From Blastomonas sp. SL216 (GTDB taxonomy: Bacteria > Pseudomonadota > Alphaproteobacteria > Sphingomonadales > Sphingomonadaceae): a stretch of 64,000 nucleotides of DNA. The notes beneath the pieces were generated by a model. It did no database searches and had not been told where the DNA came from. It saw only the letters and a program-made list of their open reading frames with translations. The DNA lies in NCBI GenBank assembly GCA_026625625.1, contig CP113055.1, positions 436,501-500,500 of the forward strand, read 5' to 3'. The position numbers and the translations under genes were made by a program. This document shows, piece after piece, positions 47,683 through 56,039 of the stretch (position 1 is its first letter; the number at the start of each line of letters is the position of its first letter).

Positions 47683-48321
47683 TCAGGCGGTCAGTTCGCG
47701 CAGATAGGCGGCGATCGCCTCATCCTGGCAATTGGGATAAAAATACTCGGCAAAGCGCTCGCCCGCCACCGCTGCCTTGAGCAGGTCCTGATCGACGGTC
47801 TTGAGCACCGTCAGCATGTCGTGGCACGACGCCGCCTTGAGGTCCTTCAGGATGCCGCGGTTCTTGGCCATGATCGCGGCACGCTCCTTGGGATAGCCCA
47901 GGCCGCGTTCGCCGTCGAACAGCTTGGCATAGCAATCGCGCAGGTTCAGCTCTGCCGCCCAGCCAAAGCCCTTGGCATAGGGCATGGAAATGGCGTTGCC
48001 GTCATTGATCTGGCCGAACAGAAAGGCGTCGGTCGGGTCGATGACCAGACCACAGAACACGCCGGGCATCGCGTTGCAGGCGAGCATCGATCCCATGCCG
48101 GTGCCGCAGCCGGTAACGACGAAGTCCGCCGCGCCCGAATTGAGCAGGATGCCGGAGAGCAGGCCGTTCATCACATAGGTCAGCGAGGCTTCATCCTCGG
48201 CAGTGTACATGCCGTAGTTGAACACCTCATGCCCCAAAGGCACGGCGACATCGGTCAGCGCTTCGTGAATGATGCCGTTCTTGGCGGCCTGGCTGTTTTC
48301 GGTGATCAGGGCGATCTTCAT
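47683..48321 (-). CDS. RpiB/LacAB-fold isomerase (DhuI-like)
   Basis: The 212-residue protein starts at an ATG after AGGAGAGA. The RpiB/LacAB signature is TGCGTGMGSMLACNAMPGV. In streptococci the homologue DhuI replaces KduI, isomerising 4-deoxy-L-threo-5-hexosulose uronate (DKI/DHU) to 2,5-diketo-3-deoxygluconate. Beside kduD and kdgK, and with no KduI here, the same role is likely. This is inference by context. It opens the leftward operon isomerase-kduD-kdgK-carboxylesterase, with an operator 60 bases upstream. Confidence 0.8.
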   Translation of the reverse strand: MKIALITENSQAAKNGIIHEALTDVAVPLGHEVFNYGMYTAEDEASLTYVMNGLLSGILLNSGAADFVVTGCGTGMGSMLACNAMPGVFCGLVIDPTDAFLFGQINDGNAISMPYAKGFGWAAELNLRDCYAKLFDGERGLGYPKERAAIMAKNRGILKDLKAASCHDMLTVLKTVDQDLLKAAVAGERFAEYFYPNCQDEAIAAYLRELTA

Positions 48322-48381
48322 GTGTCTCTCCTGTCCGGGCGATGCCGCCCCGGATATGTCGGGTGGTCGTTTGACCCGCTT

Positions 48382-48395
48382 GGTAACCGGTGTCA
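48382..48395. promoter_or_regulatory. candidate LacI-family operator at isomerase-kduD-kdgK operon
   Basis: GGTAACCGGTGTCA lies 61 bases upstream of the isomerase start and 53 bases beyond the stop of the LacI gene. It is identical to the site upstream of the pectate lyase. Confidence 0.75.
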
Positions 48396-48447
48396 TTGCG
48401 CGGCGCAAGCGTTATTGCGGTGGCGCAGGTGCGAAGCTGGAGGAGCG

Positions 48448-49464
48448 TCACGCCTCGGCGACGGAGGCGCGTTCGATCAGATCGGAGAGGAAATGCGAGG
48501 GCTGCTCGCGTGCCTCGCCGGGGTCGATCAGCTTGATCGCAGCGGCCTTGGCCATCGCCTGGATCGGCCAGCGGACGGTGGTGAGCGGCGGCCAGATATG
48601 CGCGGCAATCGCGGTATCGTCAAAGCCGATGATCGACAGATCCTCTGGCACCGACATGCCGATGCTGCGCGCGGCGTGCAGCACGCCTGCGGCCATCTCG
48701 TCATTGCTGGCGAAGATCGCGCTGGGGCGGGGGGAGGCGGCGAGCAGTTTCTCGCCCGCAGCAATGCCGGTTTCGAAGGTGTAGCTACCCTCGGCCATGA
48801 TGGCGGGGTCGATCGCGATCCCGGCGCTTTCCAGAGCGTCACGATAGCCCAGCGCGCGCTCGGCTGCCGAACGGAAGCCTTCAGGCCCGGCGACAAAGCC
48901 TATCCGGCCATGGCCGCGCCCGACCAGATAGCCGACCGCCTTGGCCACCGCCTCGCGATCATTGGACGCGACCATATGCGCATCCTCATCGAGGCGCACC
49001 GAGCCCATGCGGACATAGCTGACGCCGAGTTCGTCGCACAATTGCGCGAGTGCGTCGTTTTCGGAAATCGGCGGCAGCAGCAACACGCCGAACAGCCGCT
49101 GCTGTTCCAGAAAGGTGCGGACATCGTCGAGCATGTCTGGCGACCGGCGGTTGACCGGGCGGACGACCAGAGCAAATTCGGTGTCGCGGATTGCCGACAA
49201 TATGCCTTCCTGCACGCCCAGAACCATCTGCGCATTGGGGTTGTCGTGGATCAGTCCGATCAGGAAATTGCGGCGCAGCGCCAGCGCGCGCGCCTGCGGA
49301 TTGGGCACATAGCCAAGCTCGGCAATCACCGTCTCGACCTTTTCGCGCGTGGCGGAATTGAGCAGCGGCGATCGGTTGATGACGCGGCTGACGGTCTTTT
49401 TGGACACGCCGGCCAGGCGGGCCACGTCGTTGATCGTCGGCTTGCCGTCCTTTGCCTTGTTCAC
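48448..49464 (-). CDS. LacI family transcriptional regulator of the pectin locus
   Basis: The 338-residue repressor starts at GTG. Its N-terminal helix-turn-helix TINDVARLAGVSKKTVSRVIN (about 10-30) and hinge ATREKVETVIAELGYVPNPQARAL are followed by a periplasmic-binding-protein-like core with GFVAGPEGFRSAAERALGYRDAL and IIGFDDTAIAAHIWPPLTTVR. The effector is probably a KDG-pathway intermediate. Two copies of its putative operator lie in the gap to uxaA, so it probably represses itself. Confidence 0.9.
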   Translation of the reverse strand: MNKAKDGKPTINDVARLAGVSKKTVSRVINRSPLLNSATREKVETVIAELGYVPNPQARALALRRNFLIGLIHDNPNAQMVLGVQEGILSAIRDTEFALVVRPVNRRSPDMLDDVRTFLEQQRLFGVLLLPPISENDALAQLCDELGVSYVRMGSVRLDEDAHMVASNDREAVAKAVGYLVGRGHGRIGFVAGPEGFRSAAERALGYRDALESAGIAIDPAIMAEGSYTFETGIAAGEKLLAASPRPSAIFASNDEMAAGVLHAARSIGMSVPEDLSIIGFDDTAIAAHIWPPLTTVRWPIQAMAKAAAIKLIDPGEAREQPSHFLSDLIERASVAEA

Positions 49465-49488
49465 GCGCTCTTGTGCTCCATCGCCTTG

Positions 49489-49502
49489 CTACACCGGTGT
49501 CA
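49489..49502. promoter_or_regulatory. candidate operator, lacI side
   Basis: CTACACCGGTGTCA (reverse complement TGACACCGGTGTAG) has the most symmetrical core of the set (ACACCGGTGT). It ends 25 bases before the GTG start of the LacI gene and would allow autoregulation. Confidence 0.7.
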
Positions 49503-49555
49503 GTGCAACGCCCCTCCTAGCGCCAAGCGCAGGTCAAGCGCAATCCCGGCGGCAT

Positions 49556-49569
49556 TGACACCGGTTACC
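49556..49569. promoter_or_regulatory. candidate operator, uxaA side
   Basis: TGACACCGGTTACC lies 59 bases upstream of uxaA and 67 bases from the site at 49489, so the two could be bridged by a tetramer. Confidence 0.7.
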
Positions 49570-49627
49570 ATGGCGCTATGGCTGTGCGCGGACGATCGAT
49601 CGAGAGTCGTCGCCTTGGGGGAGCCTG

Positions 49628-51130
49628 ATGATGGCCGATGCGATGCAGGTACATGCCGCAGATACGGTGGCCGTGGCCCTGCGCGCGCTGCAGGCGGGCG
49701 ATCGCGTCACGCTGGCCAAGACCGAGCTCACGGTGCTCGCCGACATTCCCCAAGGCCATAAATTCGCGCTTGCGCCGCACGCTGCGGGCGATGCGGTGGT
49801 CAAATACGGCCTCACCATCGGCCGCGCCACGCACCCGATCATGCCGGGCGAGCATGTGCACAGCCACAATCTGGCGACCGCACTCGAAGGCGAGCTGCAT
49901 TATGCGGCGGCTGCTCGGTCTGCGCCCGTATCGGATGCCCGGCCCGAGGGGCGGACATGGCAAGGCTATATGCGGGCCGATGGCCGGGCAGGGACCCGCA
50001 ACGAAATCTGGATCCTTCCCACCGTCGGCTGCGTGGCGCTGACCGCAGAGCAGATCGCGCGCGAGGCCGAGCAGCGACATGCCGGGTTGATCGCCGAAGG
50101 GCGGATCGACGGAATCATGGCCTTTGCGCATCCGCATGGCTGTTCGCAGCTGGGCGATGATCTTGCTGGAACCCGCGCGCTGCTTGCGGGGCTGGCGGCG
50201 CACCCCAACGCGGCGGGCGTATTGCTGATCGGGCTGGGCTGCGAATCGAACCAGCTCGACGCGCTGATCGAGGCCGTTCCAGCACAGGCGCGCGCCAGGG
50301 TCCGCACCCTGGCGTCCCAAGCTGCGGGGGACGAGCTGGCGGAAGCGGGTGCGATTGTCGACGCGATGGTTGTCGAGGCGGCGCAGGCCCGCCGCGAAAA
50401 CCTGCCGCTCGGCGCGCTGGTCGTCGGGTTGAAATGCGGCGGGTCGGACGGCTTTTCGGGGCTTACCGCCAATCCGTTGCTCGGCCGGTTCAGCGAACGG
50501 CTGGCGGCGGCGGGCGGAATCCCGATCCTCACCGAAATTCCAGAGATTTTCGGGGCGGAACAGGCACTGCTCGACCGCGCGGTCGATGGCGAGGTCTTTG
50601 CGCGCGCAGCCGATCTCGTGAACGGGTTCAAGCGCTATTATCTCGATCAGGGCCTTCCGGTTTCGGAAAACCCGTCGCCCGGCAATATCGCGGGCGGCAT
50701 TACCACGCTCGAGGAAAAATCCGCCGGCGCGGTGCAGAAGGCCGGCACGGCACCGCTCACCAGCGTGATCGATTATGGCGCGCAGGCGGTCACGCCCGGC
50801 CTCGCCCTGTTGGAGGCCCCCGGCAATGATGCAGTCTCCTCGACCGCACTGACGGCTGCTGGTGCGACCCTGGTGCTGTTCACCACCGGGCGCGGGACGC
50901 CGCTGGGCTTCCCCGCGCCCACGGTCAAGGTCGCCTCGAATCGCGCATTGGCACAGGCCAAGCCGCACTGGATCGATTTCGATGCTTCAGCGGCTCTGGA
51001 CGAAGGTGCGCAGGCGACCGACGAAGCGTTTCTGAAGGCGCTGCTCGCCATCGCCAGCGGGCGCAAAACGGCTGCGGAACGGGCGGGGCAAAGGGCGATA
51101 GCAATCTGGAAAAAGGGTGTGACCCTCTAG
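49628..51130 (+). CDS. uxaA: altronate dehydratase UxaA
   Basis: The 500-residue protein has an N-terminal SAF domain (to about residue 95; IGRATHPIMPGEHVHSHNL) and a C-terminal UxaA dehydratase domain with RADGRAGTRNEIWILPTVGC, HPHGCSQLGDD, LGCESNQL and LKCGGSDGFSGLTANPLLG. It dehydrates D-altronate to KDG in the galacturonate route (UxaC, UxaB, UxaA). UxaB and UxaC are not in this window. It is divergent from the LacI gene with a matching operator, and opens the uxaA-hydratase-MFS unit. Confidence 0.9.
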   Translation: MMADAMQVHAADTVAVALRALQAGDRVTLAKTELTVLADIPQGHKFALAPHAAGDAVVKYGLTIGRATHPIMPGEHVHSHNLATALEGELHYAAAARSAPVSDARPEGRTWQGYMRADGRAGTRNEIWILPTVGCVALTAEQIAREAEQRHAGLIAEGRIDGIMAFAHPHGCSQLGDDLAGTRALLAGLAAHPNAAGVLLIGLGCESNQLDALIEAVPAQARARVRTLASQAAGDELAEAGAIVDAMVVEAAQARRENLPLGALVVGLKCGGSDGFSGLTANPLLGRFSERLAAAGGIPILTEIPEIFGAEQALLDRAVDGEVFARAADLVNGFKRYYLDQGLPVSENPSPGNIAGGITTLEEKSAGAVQKAGTAPLTSVIDYGAQAVTPGLALLEAPGNDAVSSTALTAAGATLVLFTTGRGTPLGFPAPTVKVASNRALAQAKPHWIDFDASAALDEGAQATDEAFLKALLAIASGRKTAAERAGQRAIAIWKKGVTL

Positions 51131-51164
51131 CGCGATCGGACGCGAAGACGCGGCCCCTTGCGGA

Positions 51165-51178
51165 TGACACCGGTTTCC
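51165..51178. promoter_or_regulatory. candidate operator upstream of hydratase-like gene
   Basis: TGACACCGGTTTCC lies 32 bases before the ATG at 51210, in the uxaA-hydratase gap. It shares the invariant TGACACCGGT core with the others. Confidence 0.6.
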
Positions 51179-51209
51179 TCTAGGCAACAAACAAGAGAAG
51201 GACGTGAGG

Positions 51210-52025
51210 ATGGGGATGGAATTGACGGTGAGTTCGGAGGTCGACGCGGTGGCGCAGGCCTTTGTCAGCGCACGGCGCGAAGCGCGGGCGCTCAGCGCCT
51301 ATCCGGGCACCGCGCCTGATGCGCTTGCGGCGGCCTATTCGATCCAGGACCGCGCAATCCATATCGACGGCCGCGCTGTTGCCGGCTGGAAGGTCGGGCG
51401 GATCAATCCCCCACTCGATGGCACGCTGGGCGCCAATCGGCTGTCCGGGCCGATCTTTGCTGATAGCGTGGTCGATGCCGCTGCCGGCCAGGTGCCCGAC
51501 ATGCCGGTTTTCGACGGCGGCTTTGCGGCGGGCGAGGCGGAAATCCTGCTCCATGTCGCGCCCGGCTTTGCCGGACCCGTGCCCAGCGACGATGACGGCA
51601 CCCGCGCGATCCTGGATGATGTGCGGCTGGGGATCGAGATTGCCAGCTCGCCTTATGCACGGATCAACCTTGATGGCCCGGCGGTCACCGTATCCGATTA
51701 CGGCAACAATGCCGGCATGGTGCGCGGCGCAGAGCTGACCGGCTGGCGCGATCTGGACCTGTGCGCGATTGTCGTGCGCAGCGAGATCGACGGGGCTGAG
51801 GTCGGCGAGGCGACTGCGGCCAACATGCTCGACGGGCCCTATGGCGCAGTGCGCTTTTTGCTGGCCAATCTGATCGAGCGCGGTTTCGATGTATCGAACG
51901 GCCTTTGGGTATCCACCGGCGCGATCACCGGCGTGCACGAGATTGCTGTCGGTCAGTCGTTCCGGGCGGAATTCGTCGGCCATGGCGATGTCCGCTGTCG
52001 GGTAGTCGCCGCGCAGCCGCGCTGA
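51210..52025 (+). CDS. 2-keto-4-pentenoate hydratase-like protein (FAH superfamily)
   Basis: The ATG at 51210 follows AGAAGGA by seven bases. The 271-residue protein has the MhpD-like fold of the fumarylacetoacetate hydrolase superfamily: SIQDRAI, GRAVAGWKVGRINP and the region LRLGIEIASSPYARI-like (VRLGIEIASSPYARI), with acidic metal ligands Glu in AEAEILLHV. Its co-operon position with uxaA and the importer suggests a side step in hexuronate use, for example handling a 2-keto-acid side product, but no such step is established. The start is ambiguous with in-frame GTG 51204 and ATG 51216. Confidence 0.7.
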   Translation: MGMELTVSSEVDAVAQAFVSARREARALSAYPGTAPDALAAAYSIQDRAIHIDGRAVAGWKVGRINPPLDGTLGANRLSGPIFADSVVDAAAGQVPDMPVFDGGFAAGEAEILLHVAPGFAGPVPSDDDGTRAILDDVRLGIEIASSPYARINLDGPAVTVSDYGNNAGMVRGAELTGWRDLDLCAIVVRSEIDGAEVGEATAANMLDGPYGAVRFLLANLIERGFDVSNGLWVSTGAITGVHEIAVGQSFRAEFVGHGDVRCRVVAAQPR

Positions 52026-52084
52026 CATCCACGCTTGCGATGCGGATCGGCAAGAGCCGGGCGCCCGATTTGGGAGAGTTGAAC

Positions 52085-53383
52085 ATGGTTGAAACCGCAG
52101 CAACGTCGGCACGGCCCCAGGCGCTCGATGCCGCAGCGGGCAGGGCAGGGCGCTATCGCTGGGTGATCGTCGGCCTGCTGTTTGCGGCGACGGCGATCAA
52201 CTATATCGACCGCCAGATGATCGGCGTGCTCAAGCCCACGCTGGTCGCAGAATTCGGCTGGACCGAAACCGACTTTGCCGCGATCGTCTTCTGGTTCCAG
52301 CTGGCTTATGCCATCGGTTATATCGGCTTCGGGCGCATCGTCGATGTGCTGGGCGCGCGGCTGGGCTATGCCATTGCGATCGTCATCTGGACCGCAGGCC
52401 ATATGGCGCACGGCCTGGCGACCGGGGTGACCAGCTTTGCTGCGGCGCGCTTTGGCCTGGGCATCGGTGAAAGCGGCAACTTCCCCGCCGGGATCAAGGC
52501 GGTGACCGACTGGTTCCCGCAGCGCGAGCGCGCCTTTGCCATCGGCCTGTTCAATGCCGGGGCCAATGTCGGCGCGATCATAACGCCGCTGCTGGTGCCG
52601 GCGCTGGTGCTGTGGTTCGGCTGGCGCGAAGCCTTTTACATCACCGGCATTTTCGGTGTGATCTGGCTCGCGGCGTGGTGGGCGATCTATCGCCACCCGT
52701 CCGAGCACAAGAGCGTGTCTGCGGCTGAACTGGCCTGGATCCAGCAGGACCCTGCCGATCCGGTGGAAAAGATCGGCTGGGGCAAACTGCTCACCGTGCG
52801 CGAGACCTGGGCCTATGCGCTGGGCAAGTTCCTGATCGATCCGATCTGGTGGTTCTTCCTGTTCTGGCTGCCGGGCTATCTGTTCGAGCGCTATGACATG
52901 GACCTCAAGACCTTCGGCCTGCCGCTCGCCGCGATCTACCTGATCTCGGATGGCGGTTCGATTTTCGGCGGCTGGATGTCCTCGCGCCTGATCAAGGCAG
53001 GCAAGACGCCCAATTTCGCGCGCAAGGCGACGATGCTGGTCTGCGCTCTGGCGGTGACGCCGATCTGGTTTGCGCAGGGCATCGACAGCGTCTGGGGCGC
53101 GGTGCTGATCATCGGCCTAGCGACAGCCGCGCACCAGGCCTTTTCGGCCAATCTCTATACGCTGCCGTCAGACGTGTTCCCGCGCGGCGCGGTGGGCTCG
53201 GTGGTCGGCATCGGCGGCACCGTCGGCGCGCTGGGCGGCATGGGCATGGCGCTGTTCACCGGCTATATCCTCGACAGCACCGGCAGCTACGAAATCCTGT
53301 TCGCGATCTGCGCCAGCGCGTATCTGATGGCGCTGCTGGTGGTTCACCTGCTGAGCCCCAGGCTGGAACCGGCCAAGGTCTGA
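52085..53383 (+). CDS. ExuT-like hexuronate MFS transporter
   Basis: The 432-residue protein has about 12 hydrophobic segments. The start of the first is WVIVGLLFAATAINYIDRQMIGVL, the ACS-family (ExuT, GarP, DgoT) signature, and the loop WFPQRERAFAIGLFNAGANVGAI and the ENx-like GIGESGNFPAGIKAV are typical. It is a likely symporter for galacturonate or glucuronate in the inner membrane. The ATG at 52085 follows GGGAGAG. It is the third gene of the uxaA unit. Confidence 0.88.
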   Translation: MVETAATSARPQALDAAAGRAGRYRWVIVGLLFAATAINYIDRQMIGVLKPTLVAEFGWTETDFAAIVFWFQLAYAIGYIGFGRIVDVLGARLGYAIAIVIWTAGHMAHGLATGVTSFAAARFGLGIGESGNFPAGIKAVTDWFPQRERAFAIGLFNAGANVGAIITPLLVPALVLWFGWREAFYITGIFGVIWLAAWWAIYRHPSEHKSVSAAELAWIQQDPADPVEKIGWGKLLTVRETWAYALGKFLIDPIWWFFLFWLPGYLFERYDMDLKTFGLPLAAIYLISDGGSIFGGWMSSRLIKAGKTPNFARKATMLVCALAVTPIWFAQGIDSVWGAVLIIGLATAAHQAFSANLYTLPSDVFPRGAVGSVVGIGGTVGALGGMGMALFTGYILDSTGSYEILFAICASAYLMALLVVHLLSPRLEPAKV

Positions 53384-53480
53384 TCGAGCCTTGTCGCGTA
53401 TCGGAACCCGAATTGTGGCCGTGTTCCTGCGCTTTGCTTATGGGCTTGACCCGTTTTTGCCGTGTCGCTAGCCCCCGATC

Positions 53481-54254
53481 ATGGATCTGCCCGTTTGTGT
53501 CATGCTGTGGATTGGAGATGCGCTGAGCGCGGTCGAAAGGGCGTGCATACGCTCGGTCCTGCGGCAGGGGCACAGGCTGGTACTCTATACCTATGACGAT
53601 CTGAAGGGCGTGCCTGAAGGCGTCGAGCTGGCCGATGCGGCTTCGGTGCTGCCGCGCGAAACGATCATCCGTCACAAATCGGGCAGCGTTTCGCTTTTTT
53701 CGGACCGGTTCCGCTTCGAGATCATGCGCCAGTCGCTCGGCGTGTGGCTTGATTCCGATGCCTATCTCATCAAGCCGCTTCACATTGAACAGGACAAGCA
53801 TTTCTTCGCCTTTTGCGAGCCGGGCTATGTCGGTCAGGGCGTGCTGTATATGCCGCCGGACTCTCCGGTGATCGAACCTCTTCTGAGGCTATTCGAGCAA
53901 CCCTATATTCCCGACTGGTTGCGCAAGCGCGATCGGATAAGGGCGTACTGGCGCAAGTTCAGACAGGGCCATATCAACCTTGGCGACATGCCCTGGGGCG
54001 TTGGCGGGCCGATGGGTCTCACGGCCCTGGTGCAGCGCCACGGGCTTATGGATCAGGTCATGCCGCCGGACGTCCATTACCCCTGGGACTGGCAGGTAGC
54101 GGACTGGATTTTCGATCCCGCACGGTCGCTGGAAGAGCACATCACGCCCGCCACGCAGGCGCTACACTTGTACAATACCATGATAGCCAGTCGCAAAAAT
54201 GAACCCGCACAGCCGGGTAGCTTCATGCATAGATTGCAGCAGGAAGGCGCTTGA
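53481..54254 (+). CDS. DXD glycosyltransferase, GT32-like
   Basis: The 257-residue protein has the DXD metal-sugar-nucleotide motif in GVWLDSDAYLI (Asp91, Asp93), and SLFSDRFRFEIMR ahead of it, a pattern seen in GT32-like alpha-glycosyltransferases and capsular-polysaccharide synthesis proteins. It has no membrane segment and would act at the cytoplasmic face on a lipid-linked oligosaccharide or on lipid A/core. It overlaps the pyruvyl transferase gene by four bases (TTGA). Confidence 0.75.
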   Translation: MDLPVCVMLWIGDALSAVERACIRSVLRQGHRLVLYTYDDLKGVPEGVELADAASVLPRETIIRHKSGSVSLFSDRFRFEIMRQSLGVWLDSDAYLIKPLHIEQDKHFFAFCEPGYVGQGVLYMPPDSPVIEPLLRLFEQPYIPDWLRKRDRIRAYWRKFRQGHINLGDMPWGVGGPMGLTALVQRHGLMDQVMPPDVHYPWDWQVADWIFDPARSLEEHITPATQALHLYNTMIASRKNEPAQPGSFMHRLQQEGA

Positions 54255-55165
54255 GCTCCAGCGCTTTTGGCTTGCTGGCATATCCCGGCATCGAGAATCT
54301 GGGCGATGTCATGCAATCGCGCGCAGCAAGGCGCTTTCTGCCGCAGGTCGATTGCCTGATCGAGCGCGAGCGCCTTTCTACGAGGCAGCATGACGGCCCG
54401 GTCAAGCTGATCACCAATGGCTGGTTCATGCACGATGCGACGCAATGGCCGCCCCACCCGTCTATCGACCCGTTGCCGGTGTCGATGCATTTCGTCGAAT
54501 GCTCAAAGCCAAGAGTGCGGCGCTGGATCAAGTCCGCCCGCGACGTGATGCTGTCCGGGGCCGGTGCGGAATGGCTGCGCGCGCACGGTCCCATCGGGGC
54601 ACGCGACATGGTGACCTGCGAAACGCTGCTGGCGCATGACATACCTGCCTATCACACCGGCTGCCTCACGCTGACGCTCAAGCTCGATCGGCCGGTCCCG
54701 CGCGGGGATTATCTGGTGGCCTGTGACCTCAGCCCCCGGGAGCTTGCCGCGCTGCAGCGCCTGGCCAGGGGAAGGCAGGTTGTCAGCGTCACCCATCTGG
54801 GTGGCGAAACGCTGGATCAGCAGGGTCAGGAGCGGGAGGTCGAACGCCTGCTTGACCTTTACGCCGGGGCTGCAGCGGTGGTGACCACGCGCATCCATGC
54901 AGCGCAGCCATGCCTGGCGATCGGAACTCCGGTGCTGCTGCTGCACCCCAGAAAGGCGGCGCGCCGGATTGCCGATGTGGCTCAGCTGATGCACCATTGT
55001 TCATCGGATGTGTTTGTCCGGGGCGGCTGCGATTACGATTTTCTCGCGCCACCGGCCAATCCGGATCGCCACACCGCGCTTGCGCGGGATCTGGTCAAGC
55101 GCTGCCGCGCGTTTACCGGCTTTGACGATCAGGACCTTCCGCGACCAGCACCGCAGCTTCCTTGA
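54251..55165 (+). CDS. polysaccharide pyruvyl transferase family protein
   Basis: The gene starts at TTG (54251), overlapping the previous stop, after AGGAAGG. The 304-residue protein has the pattern of the polysaccharide pyruvyl transferase family: GLLAYPGIENLGDVMQSRAA, PIGARDMVTCETLLAHDIPAYHTGCLTLTL and VVTTRIHAAQPCLAIGTPVLLL. It adds pyruvate ketals to sugars from PEP in other systems. It lies beside the GT32-like gene, so it may modify the same surface glycan. Its 3' end overlaps the convergent ABC gene by 53 bases. Confidence 0.82.
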   Translation: MSSSAFGLLAYPGIENLGDVMQSRAARRFLPQVDCLIERERLSTRQHDGPVKLITNGWFMHDATQWPPHPSIDPLPVSMHFVECSKPRVRRWIKSARDVMLSGAGAEWLRAHGPIGARDMVTCETLLAHDIPAYHTGCLTLTLKLDRPVPRGDYLVACDLSPRELAALQRLARGRQVVSVTHLGGETLDQQGQEREVERLLDLYAGAAAVVTTRIHAAQPCLAIGTPVLLLHPRKAARRIADVAQLMHHCSSDVFVRGGCDYDFLAPPANPDRHTALARDLVKRCRAFTGFDDQDLPRPAPQLP

Positions 55166-56039
55166 CTTGGGTGAGCCGCCCATCCTCCAGCCGATAGACG
55201 ATGTCGCAGCAATCGAGCAGCGCGGTCCGGTGCGTGACGAGCACGATTGCAATATGGCGCGGCAGGCTCTGCAGGCAGCTCCGGATGACAGCCTCGCTTT
55301 CCATGTCGAGCTGGCTGGTGGCTTCGTCCAGCACCAGCAGGTCATGCGCGCGATACAGGGCATGGGCTAGCGCGATCCGCTGGCGCTGTCCGCCGGACAG
55401 GCTTGACATGGTCTCGCCCAAAGCGGTGTCGAGCCCATGCGACAGCGAAGCGACAAACTCCGTGAGGCCTGTCTGCTCGACGGCCCGCAACAGCCGCTCC
55501 TGATCGGTGTCTTCGGATCGAACGGGGAAGCTTATCGCTTCGCGCAGGGTATGGCCGACCAGCAGCACATTCTGGCTGACCACGCCCATGCGGTCGCGCC
55601 ATGCGGCGGCATTGGCGGACGTTATCTCCTGTCCGTCGACCTGCAACATCCCCTCCACGGGAGTGATAAGGCCGCTCAGCACGTCCAGCAGCGTCGATTT
55701 TCCCGAGCCGCTCGCTCCGACAATCCCGATCCTTCCGCCATAGGGAACAACGAGATCGAGCCCCTTGAGCGTATCGCCGCGGTCGGGCCGCGATACCCGG
55801 ATGGCCGACAGTGTTATCGAATGGCGAAAGGCAATGGGGGTTCGCGAAGCTTCGGGAACAGAGCCAGGCAATTGATCGAGCAGCTCGCGCATCGATGACG
55901 TCACCTGGCCATGGGCGCCAATCTGGCTGACGGTACCGACCGGATCGTGGCCAGGTGCGGCAGCAGCCGCAGCCCACCCAGCGCCAGAACTCCGAGCGCG
56001 GGGACCAGGGTGCGATAGTCGGCATTCAGCAGTGGCCAT
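55113..56039 (-). CDS. ABC exporter, ATP-binding half (frame-disrupted)
   Basis: The nucleotide-binding part has Walker A GASGSGKST, Q-loop GVVSQNVLL, signature LSGGQRQRIALAHAL, Walker B LLVLDEATSQLD and H-loop VTHR, so it is intact as a domain. The first about 35 residues of this frame (Arg/Ala-rich) do not look like an exporter, whereas the following VSQIGAHGQVTSSMRELLDQLPG continues exactly where the membrane half in the other frame ends. An internal Met at 55892 (MRELLDQ) could be a separate start. It is probably the distal part of one gene split by a frameshift near 55930-55950. Confidence 0.6.
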   Translation of the reverse strand: MATAECRLSHPGPRARSSGAGWAAAAAAPGHDPVGTVSQIGAHGQVTSSMRELLDQLPGSVPEASRTPIAFRHSITLSAIRVSRPDRGDTLKGLDLVVPYGGRIGIVGASGSGKSTLLDVLSGLITPVEGMLQVDGQEITSANAAAWRDRMGVVSQNVLLVGHTLREAISFPVRSEDTDQERLLRAVEQTGLTEFVASLSHGLDTALGETMSSLSGGQRQRIALAHALYRAHDLLVLDEATSQLDMESEAVIRSCLQSLPRHIAIVLVTHRTALLDCCDIVYRLEDGRLTQVKEAAVLVAEGPDRQSR

